Assembly: GCA_028282865.1 (NCBI GenBank) | Contig: JANQHA010000349.1 | Coordinates: 1 to 12,175, forward strand | From: Oligoflexales bacterium | GTDB lineage: Bacteria; Bdellovibrionota_B; Oligoflexia; Oligoflexales; CACXFL01 | Direction of reading: 5' to 3' | DNA length: 12,175 nucleotides | Shown here: positions 1 through 6,564 of the stretch, in pieces | Position numbering within the stretch: position 1 is the first letter of the stretch | How the letters are laid out: every line of letters starts with the position of its first letter | Program-made: the position numbers and the translations under genes | Notes under the pieces: model-generated | Seen by the model: the letters and a program-made list of their open reading frames with translations, nothing else | Database searches by the model: none | Told to the model about the DNA's origin: nothing

Positions 1-1
1 T

Positions 2-790
2 GTGCTTTACTGGGGATCTTCATCAACGGTAAAATTATCTGGCCAAAGTGCAGTTGCAAGTATCGCAGCTACTGGTAGCAACGTCACTCACACCTTCGCC
101 GCCGATACTGCGATTCCAGCTGGAGCGACTCATCTTTTGGTTTTCACAAAAAATAGTAGCGGGGAAATGAACACAGGTATCGCGATGACAATGCCTCCTC
201 AATACCAAAGTTATGCGTCAGCACTAGGAAGCAGTCAAAACTTATCGAAACCAAGCGGTACGGTCGAAGGGGACCTACTAGTTTATATCGTCGGCTCCAG
301 GACTGTCGGTTGTAACACTGTAACCCCTCCTGCAGGGTGGACAAATCTAGGTGTTCAAGCTAATGGTCCCTATAGTAGATTAACGGTACTTAGCAAAGTT
401 GCGGGGGCTTCTGAACCTGCTTCCTATACTTTCACACTATCAGGCCATTCACTTTGCTGGGCTTCTGCAGCTGTCATAACACGTATTAGTAATGTCGCCT
501 CAGGTGCTACTGTAACAGCGACATTTGCGAGCTCCTACGACGCTCCAAGCGTGACAGCTTCAAATTCAACGATCGTATCAGCAGTGATAGTAAACGATGA
601 CGCTACTGTCCTAACTCCACCGGCAAGTATGACAAGCGTCTTCAGTACGTATTCCACCTCCCAAGACCGTGCTTTTGCAGCGTCGGCTCTAAATGGAAGT
701 GTCTATTCGGGAAGTACAGGGGTATATTCATGGACTTCTAATAAAGCTGGCTCACCGACTTCAGTGACGGTATTGATAAGCAACCCCTAA
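2..790 (+). CDS. C-terminal part of a large surface/adhesin or tail-fibre-like repeat protein (5' end outside the window)
   Basis: The frame is open from the first bases, and the GTG at 2 has no room for a ribosome binding site. I therefore read this as the last 262 residues of a longer protein rather than a complete gene. Residues 1-58 (YWGSSSTVKLSGQS, then AADTAIPAGATHLLVFTKN) look like the end of a beta-rich repeat unit. Residues 66-165 carry the pattern EGDLLVYIV, TPPAGWTNLG, LSKVAGASEPASYTFTLSG. I recognise this as a beta-sandwich module found in phage tail fibres and large bacterial surface proteins. The composition is rich in Ser, Thr, Ala, Gly and Val, with only two cysteines (in VGCNT and SLCWA), which would suit an extracellular protein. 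No C-terminal anchor, sorting signal or transmembrane segment is visible. The function (adhesion or host binding) is inferred from composition only. The stop is followed about 40 nt later by a hairpin terminator. Confidence 0.7.
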   Translation: MLYWGSSSTVKLSGQSAVASIAATGSNVTHTFAADTAIPAGATHLLVFTKNSSGEMNTGIAMTMPPQYQSYASALGSSQNLSKPSGTVEGDLLVYIVGSRTVGCNTVTPPAGWTNLGVQANGPYSRLTVLSKVAGASEPASYTFTLSGHSLCWASAAVITRISNVASGATVTATFASSYDAPSVTASNSTIVSAVIVNDDATVLTPPASMTSVFSTYSTSQDRAFAASALNGSVYSGSTGVYSWTSNKAGSPTSVTVLISNP

Positions 791-828
791 AGTATAGCTA
801 TAAACCGGTTAAAAATTTTGAGCAATAA

Positions 829-860
829 ATAATCCCAGAAGCCGAAGCTCCTGGGATTAT
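829..860. terminator. Hairpin terminator between convergent genes, with a UUCG loop on the minus-strand transcript
   Basis: Arms ATAATCCCAG (829-838) and CTGGGATTAT (851-860) pair perfectly. After one A-C mismatch, AGC and GCT (840-842 and 847-849) extend the stem around a four-base loop. Read on the minus strand the tip is C(UUCG)G, an exceptionally stable RNA tetraloop, and the stem is followed by TTATTTATTG. It therefore looks designed mainly to stop the 880-1317 gene. On the plus strand the tail after the stem is AT-rich without a real T-run, so termination of the adhesin-like gene is possible but less certain. Confidence 0.72.
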
Positions 861-879
861 ATATTCATCATAAATGATA

Positions 880-1317
880 CTACTGGCTGTATAGCATTTT
901 GTAGCTATCGCCGCTCAACTCACGAACAATAATACTTGCCGGCTGAATATCGCGACAAGTACGGTTGCGATGGTCGGTGATCACGATAAGAGGATCAACA
1001 CCGCTAGGAGAAAATACGTAGCGGTAAGAACCACAACCTGCATCCTCAACCCTCAACCCGTAGGATCTGACACGAGGTGGAACATGCAAATCACAGACCC
1101 CGACGACGTAATTGCTAAGCGTTGCAATCTTGCCGTGAGCTCCTTCACTAAGCTCAAGAGCCGTTGCCCGGTCACAGCCTGTGAGCTGATAGTTTGGTGC
1201 ATCAAAAAGCTCAAACACTCCCGGTTCAAAGCTATCTGGTCGCGGCGTGGTCTGGTCCTGTGCATAACCAGATAAACTTACAGAAATTAATCCAAGCATC
1301 AAAATCACTTTCTTCAT
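880..1317 (-). CDS. Small exported four-cysteine protein of unknown function
   Basis: A 145-residue protein I do not recognise. It begins with a typical Sec signal peptide: MKK, then a hydrophobic core at residues 4-17, and a likely signal peptidase I site after GYA at residue 19. The mature part is about 126 residues and contains exactly four cysteines (C48, C75, C95, C121), which suggests two disulfide bonds in the periplasm or outside the cell. The second half (SYRYVFSPSG, PLIVITDHRN, ASIIVREL) alternates hydrophobic and polar residues as beta strands do. The start is well supported: AAGGGG at 1327-1332 lies 9 nt upstream of the ATG. The gene stands alone, divergent from the histidine kinase, and ends in the hairpin at 829-860. 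Export is a strong inference; the function is unknown. Confidence 0.8.
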   Translation of the reverse strand: MKKVILMLGLISVSLSGYAQDQTTPRPDSFEPGVFELFDAPNYQLTGCDRATALELSEGAHGKIATLSNYVVGVCDLHVPPRVRSYGLRVEDAGCGSYRYVFSPSGVDPLIVITDHRNRTCRDIQPASIIVRELSGDSYKMLYSQ

Positions 1318-1504
1318 TTTTTAAGTCCCCTTAAATTATTTGTAATATGAGATATCCTTTCGAGAGTGAATTTATACAAATTACCAAATTAGATAAAATT
1401 ATTTAAAATCATGTGTAATCATTAGCTATTTTAATGCGTAGACTTTCTAACGTAGGTGATAAAACTCGACAGTCGATGAAACCAAGAAAATACCCTAATT
1501 ATAA

Positions 1505-1532
1505 TGGACATTTACACCATCTCATCTATAAT
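1505..1532 (+). promoter_or_regulatory. Sigma70-type promoter of the hybrid histidine kinase
   Basis: TGGACA (1505-1510, five of six matches to TTGACA) is followed after 16 bp by a perfect TATAAT (1527-1532). Transcription should begin near 1539-1540, giving a leader of about 60 nt before the ATG at 1601. A second perfect TATAAT at 1500-1505 has no convincing -35 box. A short symmetric site, TCGAC-A-GTCGA (1466-1476), lies about 30 bp upstream of the -35 box and could bind an activator, but that is speculative. Confidence 0.55.
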
Positions 1533-1555
1533 AATTAGTACCTAAGTACTAATTA
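1532..1555. promoter_or_regulatory. Perfect 10-bp dyad overlapping the predicted transcription start (candidate operator)
   Basis: TAATTAGTAC (1532-1541) and its exact reverse complement GTACTAATTA (1546-1555) are separated by CTAA. The dyad starts on the last base of the -10 box and covers the predicted start point, a classic position for a repressor site. In the RNA the same bases could fold into a 10-bp hairpin at or near the 5' end, which would make it an mRNA-stability or leader element. The sequence shows the symmetry directly; the regulatory role is inference. Confidence 0.5.
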
Positions 1556-1586
1556 CTACTCTACCTAAACTATTTTCATATACGCT

Positions 1587-1591
1587 AGGAG
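1587..1591 (+). promoter_or_regulatory. Shine-Dalgarno AGGAG that sets the kinase start at 1601
   Basis: AGGAG ends 9 nt before the ATG at 1601. It is only 3 nt before the in-frame TTG at 1595, too close for initiation there. Confidence 0.75.
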
Positions 1592-1600
1592 CTATTGCCA

Positions 1601-3898
1601 ATGGAGACAAAAGAAGCCCAATCGCGCACTCGCGAGGCCCTCATAAAAGGTGGGAAGCTGCATGCCGTCCATTGGTTTGTCATAATTTGCTCGGTTCTGT
1701 TAACTATCGCAGCCTGGTACTTTTCAAAACAGCAGATTGACGAAAAAATTAGGGCACAATTTAATCGAGAATCAGACCAGGTGGTAGAGTTAATCCTAGA
1801 GCGGTTAAAAAAATACGAAGATGCTCTTTGGTGGGGAGTCGCAACCATTCAAGCAAAAGGAGGAGATATCTCCTACCTAGATTGGCGAAAATTTGCTAAC
1901 AGTCTGCAGATCGACAAAAAATACCCAGGCATAAATGGAATTGGTGTCATACACAATGTTAAAGCAAATAACTTAAACTCGTACTTAAAAAAACAACGAA
2001 GAGATAGACCAGATTATCATATTCATCCGAAGCATGAAGAGGGGGAATACTGGCCTATCACCTATATTGAACCTGCTAATATCAATGCAAAAGCTGTAGG
2101 TTTAGATATGGCCCACGAAATAAATCGCTATACTGCTGCAAAGAAGGCTAGAGACAGCGGGACTGCGCAGATTACCGGACCGATAATCTTAGTTCAAGAC
2201 TCTGAAAAAACTCCCGGGTTTTTGTTTTATGTACCTTTTTATCGAGGAGGTCTTTATAAGAACAAAGAACAGCGGAATGAAAATATCTCCGGGCTTGTAT
2301 ATGCACCATTCGTTGTTACAAAGCTAATGGAAGGTGTTCTAGAAAAAGATAAGCGACACGTCGGCATAAGTGTGCTCGATAACAACGAGGTTTTATACAA
2401 CGAGCACACCCCAAAGGAGGAAGACTTCGATCCAAACCCGCTTTTCACAAGGGTTTATAACCTTGAACTATATGGCAGGAGCTGGAAATTCGATATATGG
2501 AGTGCTAAATCTTTTAGAGTCTCGGCCAACAATAACCAACCTTTATTTATACTGCTTGGCGGAATCCTCATAGACTCATTATTGTTTTTAGTATTTATCC
2601 TTCTATCAAAATCCAATCGAAGGGCTATATCATTTGCCGATGAGATGAACCGCGAAGTAGAACAAAAAGCCAAAGATTTGGAAAAAACTAATAGCAGAAT
2701 GAAGATTGAAATCCAGCAGCGTAAAATCGCCGAAAAGAAAGCAGGCGATGCCAGCCAAGCTAAAAGTGAATTTTTAGCTAATATGAGTCATGAAATACGA
2801 ACACCAATGAACGGTATTATTGGATTCTCAAATATTCTACTTGATCAAAAGCTTACAGATGACCAGCGTGAGATGGTTAAAATCATACATAACTGCAGCG
2901 AGGGACTCTTGACTCTCATAAATGATATTCTAGATTTTTCAAAAATTGAGGCAGGAAAACTTGATATTGAGAAAAAACCGATTAACATCCGACAACTCAT
3001 TGACTCGGTCACTTATATTATTGATCCAATGGTATCGTCGAAGGGTATTGGGCTGCATGTCGATATCGATAGCAGTGTACCTGAAAAAGTCATTTCAGAC
3101 CCAATGAGGCTCCGACAGGTTTTGACAAACTTCCTTAGTAACGCAGCTAAATTTACTGCAAGAGGAGATATATGGATAAAAGTAAGAGCTAAACAAAAAG
3201 AAAAAGATATATTTGAACTGCACTTTGCGATAAAAGATACTGGAATTGGGATTGCAAAAGATAAAATCGAAAAACTGTACCAGTCTTTCACTCAGGCTGA
3301 TGAATCGACAACCAGGCAGTATGGCGGAACCGGCCTAGGATTAGCAATATGCAAAAAACTATCGGAGTTGTTGGGAGGAAAGAGCTGGGTTGAGAGTGAG
3401 CTTGGAAGCGGCTCGACGTTTCATTTTTCAATTTCTGCTCGCGCAACCGACCAAAAAGTTAAACAAGAGCCAGATTTCAAGAGTGCTACCGATAGTTTGC
3501 CAATGGGTGAGAGGTTTCCTCTTAAAATACTTGTCGCCGAGGATAATAAAGTAAATCAAAAACTAACCAAGGGTATGCTAGCGAAATTTGCATACAACTC
3601 AGATATCGTGGAGGATGGCCGACAGGCACTAAATGCCGTAAAAGCATCATTATATGATGTTGTGCTCATGGATGTGCAGATGCCACACATGGATGGCTTA
3701 GAGGCAACCAAACGAATCCTAAGCGAAATCCCAAAGGAGAACCAACCACTTATCATAGGACTAACCGCTAACGCCATGGCCGGCGACCGAGAGAAGTGTC
3801 TAAGTATTGGCATGTCAGACTATGTTTCAAAACCTATCCGCATAGATGCTCTTCTTGGCGCTTTAGAAAAAGCATATAGACGAATAAACAAACTCTAA
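1601..3898 (+). CDS. CHASE-domain hybrid sensor histidine kinase (HisKA-HATPase_c-REC)
   Basis: A membrane sensor kinase of 765 residues. TM1 (about 25-41) and TM2 (about 315-338) flank a periplasmic CHASE domain (about 80-290), recognised by [24 protein letters not shown] and [18 protein letters not shown] domains bind small ligands; the ligand here cannot be predicted. A charged helical linker (about 345-385) leads to HisKA, with the phospho-accepting H397 in [11 protein letters not shown]. HATPase_c follows, with the N box at N514, the G1 box at D546 (DTGIGI) and the G2 box near G575 (GGTGLGLAI). A C-terminal receiver has acidic pair E647/D648, phospho-acceptor D691 (MDVQMP), T722 and K744. 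All key residues are present, so it should be active. It has no HPt domain and no response regulator beside it, so its output must be encoded elsewhere. The ATG at 1601 is chosen over the TTG at 1595 because of the spacing from AGGAG. Confidence 0.95.
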   Translation: METKEAQSRTREALIKGGKLHAVHWFVIICSVLLTIAAWYFSKQQIDEKIRAQFNRESDQVVELILERLKKYEDALWWGVATIQAKGGDISYLDWRKFANSLQIDKKYPGINGIGVIHNVKANNLNSYLKKQRRDRPDYHIHPKHEEGEYWPITYIEPANINAKAVGLDMAHEINRYTAAKKARDSGTAQITGPIILVQDSEKTPGFLFYVPFYRGGLYKNKEQRNENISGLVYAPFVVTKLMEGVLEKDKRHVGISVLDNNEVLYNEHTPKEEDFDPNPLFTRVYNLELYGRSWKFDIWSAKSFRVSANNNQPLFILLGGILIDSLLFLVFILLSKSNRRAISFADEMNREVEQKAKDLEKTNSRMKIEIQQRKIAEKKAGDASQAKSEFLANMSHEIRTPMNGIIGFSNILLDQKLTDDQREMVKIIHNCSEGLLTLINDILDFSKIEAGKLDIEKKPINIRQLIDSVTYIIDPMVSSKGIGLHVDIDSSVPEKVISDPMRLRQVLTNFLSNAAKFTARGDIWIKVRAKQKEKDIFELHFAIKDTGIGIAKDKIEKLYQSFTQADESTTRQYGGTGLGLAICKKLSELLGGKSWVESELGSGSTFHFSISARATDQKVKQEPDFKSATDSLPMGERFPLKILVAEDNKVNQKLTKGMLAKFAYNSDIVEDGRQALNAVKASLYDVVLMDVQMPHMDGLEATKRILSEIPKENQPLIIGLTANAMAGDREKCLSIGMSDYVSKPIRIDALLGALEKAYRRINKL

Positions 3899-3903
3899 CC
3901 AGA

Positions 3904-4392
3904 TCACTGGCTTCTTTGAAAAGTAAGCAGTGAATTACGAGCTACTTTTCGGACAAAGCTTCGAAAGATGGGCGTCCAACCCAGAAGCAACCCCGTTAGG
4001 CCAAAAGCCTGACGGCTCCATCGCCACATATCGAACTTATCGTTATGGCTAACGATTTTACCATCTAAAACCGTGATTTTGGCGGTCACATGATTATGAA
4101 CTGGTCGGTTAGTTTTACTGAAGGTATAGAAAGCATCCCATAAGACAATTACATTAGAATTTGAGCAAGAATGAATTTCATATTTAACCTGAAGGTCCTT
4201 ACCATTTTTACACAGCATCGACCACATATCCATTGCATCTTGTCCACGCAAAGATAGAAACACGGGATCTGAGAAAATAACACCTTCGTCATAACAAGCA
4301 ATCATCTCGTTAACATTTCTTTTACAAAAAGCTGAGTAGAATTGATTTACAACTCTCACTGATGCTTGTTGGTTTAGGTCTTCCCTTAACAT
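3904..4392 (-). CDS. NTF2/SnoaL-like family protein
   Basis: A 162-residue cone-fold protein of the nuclear transport factor 2/SnoaL-like superfamily, which includes ketosteroid isomerase-type enzymes and non-enzymatic pocket proteins. Visible family features are the N-terminal helix VRVVNQFYSAF (12-22), FSDPVF (40-45), a WDAFYTFSKTNRPVHNHV strand pair (85-102) and DGKIVSHNDKFDMWRW (110-125). A hydrophobic tail follows (FGLTGLLLGWTP, 130-141). The conserved H/D positions of the pocket look intact, but the substrate is unknown. I chose the ATG at 4392, preceded by AGGGGG (4404-4409) 11 nt upstream. The in-frame ATG at 4440 would add 16 residues but has no visible ribosome binding site. The gene lies downstream of queG on the same strand but is separated by 165 nt with its own candidate control region, so it may be transcribed independently. 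Confidence 0.85.
   Translation of the reverse strand: MLREDLNQQASVRVVNQFYSAFCKRNVNEMIACYDEGVIFSDPVFLSLRGQDAMDMWSMLCKNGKDLQVKYEIHSCSNSNVIVLWDAFYTFSKTNRPVHNHVTAKITVLDGKIVSHNDKFDMWRWSRQAFGLTGLLLGWTPIFRSFVRKVARNSLLTFQRSQ
3905..3932. terminator. Imperfect hairpin in the 5-bp gap and tail of two convergent genes (weak terminator candidate)
   Basis: CACTG-g-CTT (3905-3913) can pair with AAGCAGTG (3925-3932), with one bulged base, and the bases between can add a few more pairs. It begins 6 nt after the kinase stop and overlaps the last codons of the minus-strand gene. Neither side has a T-run, so intrinsic termination is doubtful. It may instead protect the kinase mRNA 3' end. Confidence 0.25.
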
Positions 4393-4403
4393 GACAGTCG
4401 GTT

Positions 4404-4409
4404 CCCCCT
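4404..4409 (-). promoter_or_regulatory. Shine-Dalgarno AGGGGG favouring the 4392 start of the NTF2-like gene
   Basis: On the minus strand AGGGGG precedes the ATG at 4392 by 11 nt. The upstream ATG at 4440 is preceded only by AT-rich sequence with no purine-rich box. Confidence 0.5.
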
Positions 4410-4488
4410 CAGTAACAATAAGTATCTTAAATAAAACCATAAAACTAAGATTAACCGCACTGCAACCATCATGGTATAAGTATGAATA

Positions 4489-4509
4489 TTTGATACATTC
4501 AGTATCAAA
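4489..4509. promoter_or_regulatory. Perfect 8-bp inverted repeat upstream of the NTF2-like gene
   Basis: TTTGATAC (4489-4496), loop ATTCA, and GTATCAAA (4502-4509) form a perfect dyad in the queG to NTF2-like intergenic region. On the minus strand it contains TTGATA, a possible -35 box, with CATACT 18 bp further on as a weak -10, so it could be an operator. It is not followed by a T-run in the queG direction, which argues against an intrinsic terminator. Confidence 0.35.
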
Positions 4510-4557
4510 CTAAGACACTGCAAATATCGTTATGGCATTAGGTGACATATAATAGCA

Positions 4558-5607
4558 TTAATTTCCAAGAGGCCAGTCACTTTCGTATTGAAGCGCGGTA
4601 TCTCGAAGCACCGAAAATTTAGAGTTTTTTGCCTGACGCAAGGCACAGTCTAGCCGAGGATGATTAGTAACAACCATCGCGATTAATGCATTTCTTCTGA
4701 GCCCATCTATTTTAGCTCGGGTCATCGGTGTACCACCAAATTGAACCTCGTAAAAGCTCTGATCCATTACTGCGACCTCGTACAAATCAATATGATCGAT
4801 TATTCGAACTTGCTCCTTCTGGTCGCTCTCAGAAATATCGCGGTTATACGGGCAAACTAGCTGACAGATATCGCATCCAAAATAATATTTGCTAAACCAA
4901 GGCCAAAACTTCGTAGGGATAGTTCCGCGGTGTTCGATACTCCAGTAAGAGAGGCATTTATTTGCATCTAACTGATAGGCGGTATCTAAGGCACCAGTAG
5001 GACAGTGAGATTGACAGCGCGTACAGCTACCGCAGCCACCGACCTCGGCAGAACGTTTCACCGGATCTACCGGATTTTGCTCGTCACAGCCTAAATCTAA
5101 GCTGAGAAATATTTCCCCAAGAAGAAGAAAGCTTCCTCTTTGAGGGTGAATAAACATCGTGTTTTTTCCGATAAATCCCCTATGGGTTTTGGCGGCAAAA
5201 GATCTCTCTAACAAAGGAGCGGTGTCGACCATGACCCTTCCTACACACTCCTTGTTAGGGGATCTTTGTGCAATATTAGCTAGGACGGCCTCCCCCCTTC
5301 TCCTCAGGGTTTTATGATAATCTTTAAAACGAGCATACTGCGCTACCCGAGGTGAAATTGGGCTTATTCCTCGGTCCCCTAAATTATAATTAAAAGCAAA
5401 CACAAGGGACGTCTTAGCACTCGCCAATAATTCTCTAGGATCCTGGCGGCACTCGAGGTACTTCTCAAGGTAGGACATCCCGGCATGCTTACCGTCTTTT
5501 AGCCAGTCTTGGAACTTAGAAAAACTATCACGATTTTCTAGGCCAACTATACCTAAAAATATCAGGCCTTGGTCAGAGAACATCTTTGCTATCTCTTGCC
5601 TGAGCAC
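4558..5607 (-). CDS. queG: Epoxyqueuosine reductase QueG
   Basis: A cobalamin-dependent cytosolic iron-sulfur enzyme that performs the last step of queuosine synthesis, reducing epoxyqueuosine to queuosine in tRNA anticodons. In 349 residues it shows the catalytic aspartate D128 in VDTAPLLER, followed by RGFIGKN (143-149). Two 4Fe-4S cluster sets follow: CGSCTRCQSHCP (C192, C195, C198, C202), C218, and FGCDICQLVCP (C245, C248, C252). All eight cluster cysteines are intact. The C-terminal 90 residues are shorter than in the roughly 380-residue enzymes I know but keep a HEAT-like helical pair (GLRRNALIAMVVTNHP). The start is GTG at 5607, 1 nt after the aroE stop, so translation is probably coupled. 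An in-frame ATG at 5583 would remove eight residues that match the family's N-terminal helix, so I prefer the GTG. Confidence 0.95.
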   Translation of the reverse strand: MLRQEIAKMFSDQGLIFLGIVGLENRDSFSKFQDWLKDGKHAGMSYLEKYLECRQDPRELLASAKTSLVFAFNYNLGDRGISPISPRVAQYARFKDYHKTLRRRGEAVLANIAQRSPNKECVGRVMVDTAPLLERSFAAKTHRGFIGKNTMFIHPQRGSFLLLGEIFLSLDLGCDEQNPVDPVKRSAEVGGCGSCTRCQSHCPTGALDTAYQLDANKCLSYWSIEHRGTIPTKFWPWFSKYYFGCDICQLVCPYNRDISESDQKEQVRIIDHIDLYEVAVMDQSFYEVQFGGTPMTRAKIDGLRRNALIAMVVTNHPRLDCALRQAKNSKFSVLRDTALQYESDWPLGN

Positions 5608-5608
5608 T

Positions 5609-6484
5609 TTAGACTACTCTCGATTTTAGCATATCGTAAATATCCAGATAGTCTGCACTTTGTCCCCACCATTTAAGCTGTGACAATAGAGCTTGCTCAA
5701 TGAGCATTGGTAGACCATCCTGACAAGGAAGTTTTAGCTCCTTCGCTCTTGCTAACATTGCCGATGGCTTCGAGTAAATCAAATCAACAAAAACTCCCCG
5801 ATACCCTGATAAAGCCGAACAAAAGATATCAAGCCCGTCGCCAAGTTGAGGCGCATTGGTGGCTTGTATAACAAGCGTATCGGTCGTTTTGCCATTTAGG
5901 ATTCGCGTTAAATGACCGGCTTCAAAGGCTAAAAACTCTATTTCTTGCTCTTCAGCCTCCAAAACATCCTTCAAGGAATTGTCACGGATAGGGTTTCTTC
6001 GTAATACAGAAATGGATTCATAACTTTTCGATTCGTTAAGGTAGCTCAAAATAGCTGGAACGACACCACCGTTACCTAGAATGACTATGTGCTTAAAGCT
6101 ACTGAGCGGAAAATTTAATCGTGTTAGAGCGTTGTCCAAACCTTGGCCATCGGTGGATTGGCCAGACCAATATTTAGCTCCTCGATAAAGCGAATTAACA
6201 GATTTAAGCTCACTGGAAATCTCTGCTGCAACGAGCTCCTTATGAGGGGTCGTGACACTAGCACCAACTCCACCTATATCCCAAAACTTTTCTAGAAAAT
6301 CCTTAACCTGAGACGACTCAATATCTACTGAAGTGCATACGCAGTCTTCGCCCAGTGTCTCTGCTGAGTAATTATGAATAAGCGGCGATAAACTATATGA
6401 GATCCCTTGCCCTATAAGCGCGAGATGCTTACTCGAGCCAGCTTTAAGAAGCGATTCATAAAAATGATCAGATTTTGTTTGCAT
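5609..6484 (-). CDS. aroE: Shikimate dehydrogenase AroE (slightly divergent)
   Basis: NADP-dependent reduction of 3-dehydroshikimate to shikimate in the aromatic amino acid pathway; cytosolic; 291 residues. The substrate site is seen in ISYSLSPLIHN (S31 and S33), GASVTTPHK (T78 and catalytic K82), VNSLYR (N97) and STDGQG (catalytic D112). DGLPMLIEQA holds the late glutamine Q264. The cofactor-binding Rossmann turn is LGNGGVVPA (136-144). Compared with the usual GANVTxPxK and NTDG motifs, two asparagines are serines (S76 and S110), and the usual GAGGA turn reads GNGGV. The catalytic Lys/Asp pair is retained, so I expect activity, but an AroE-like paralogue with another substrate cannot be excluded. 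It starts at ATG 6484; AGGAG lies 13 nt upstream, which is long, with a weaker AGAG at 5 nt. First gene of the aroE-queG pair, divergent from ribF. Confidence 0.92.
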   Translation of the reverse strand: MQTKSDHFYESLLKAGSSKHLALIGQGISYSLSPLIHNYSAETLGEDCVCTSVDIESSQVKDFLEKFWDIGGVGASVTTPHKELVAAEISSELKSVNSLYRGAKYWSGQSTDGQGLDNALTRLNFPLSSFKHIVILGNGGVVPAILSYLNESKSYESISVLRRNPIRDNSLKDVLEAEEQEIEFLAFEAGHLTRILNGKTTDTLVIQATNAPQLGDGLDIFCSALSGYRGVFVDLIYSKPSAMLARAKELKLPCQDGLPMLIEQALLSQLKWWGQSADYLDIYDMLKSRVV

Positions 6485-6564
6485 ATATACTCTAAAACTC
6501 CTAAAAATAACTGCGGTACCTTATATCACACATAGGCTAGTCTCCAACAACGGTTCACACCAAG

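Noticed and set aside
970..1275. 101-codon frame on the plus strand opposite the four-cysteine gene
   Set aside because: No ribosome binding site, basic non-protein-like composition, and the opposite strand has a signal peptide and proper start. It is a shadow.
1595..1600. TTG start two codons before the kinase ATG
   Set aside because: Only 3 nt from AGGAG; the ATG at 1601 has the normal 9-nt spacing.
4558..5607. QueG considered truncated because it is shorter than the about 380-residue enzymes
   Set aside because: All eight cluster cysteines, the catalytic aspartate and a C-terminal HEAT-like pair are present, and the start aligns with the family N-terminal helix; it is a compact version.
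6485..6564. FMN riboswitch upstream of ribF
   Set aside because: The gap is 80 nt and shared with a divergent gene, too short for the roughly 120-nt RFN element, and none of its conserved blocks is visible.
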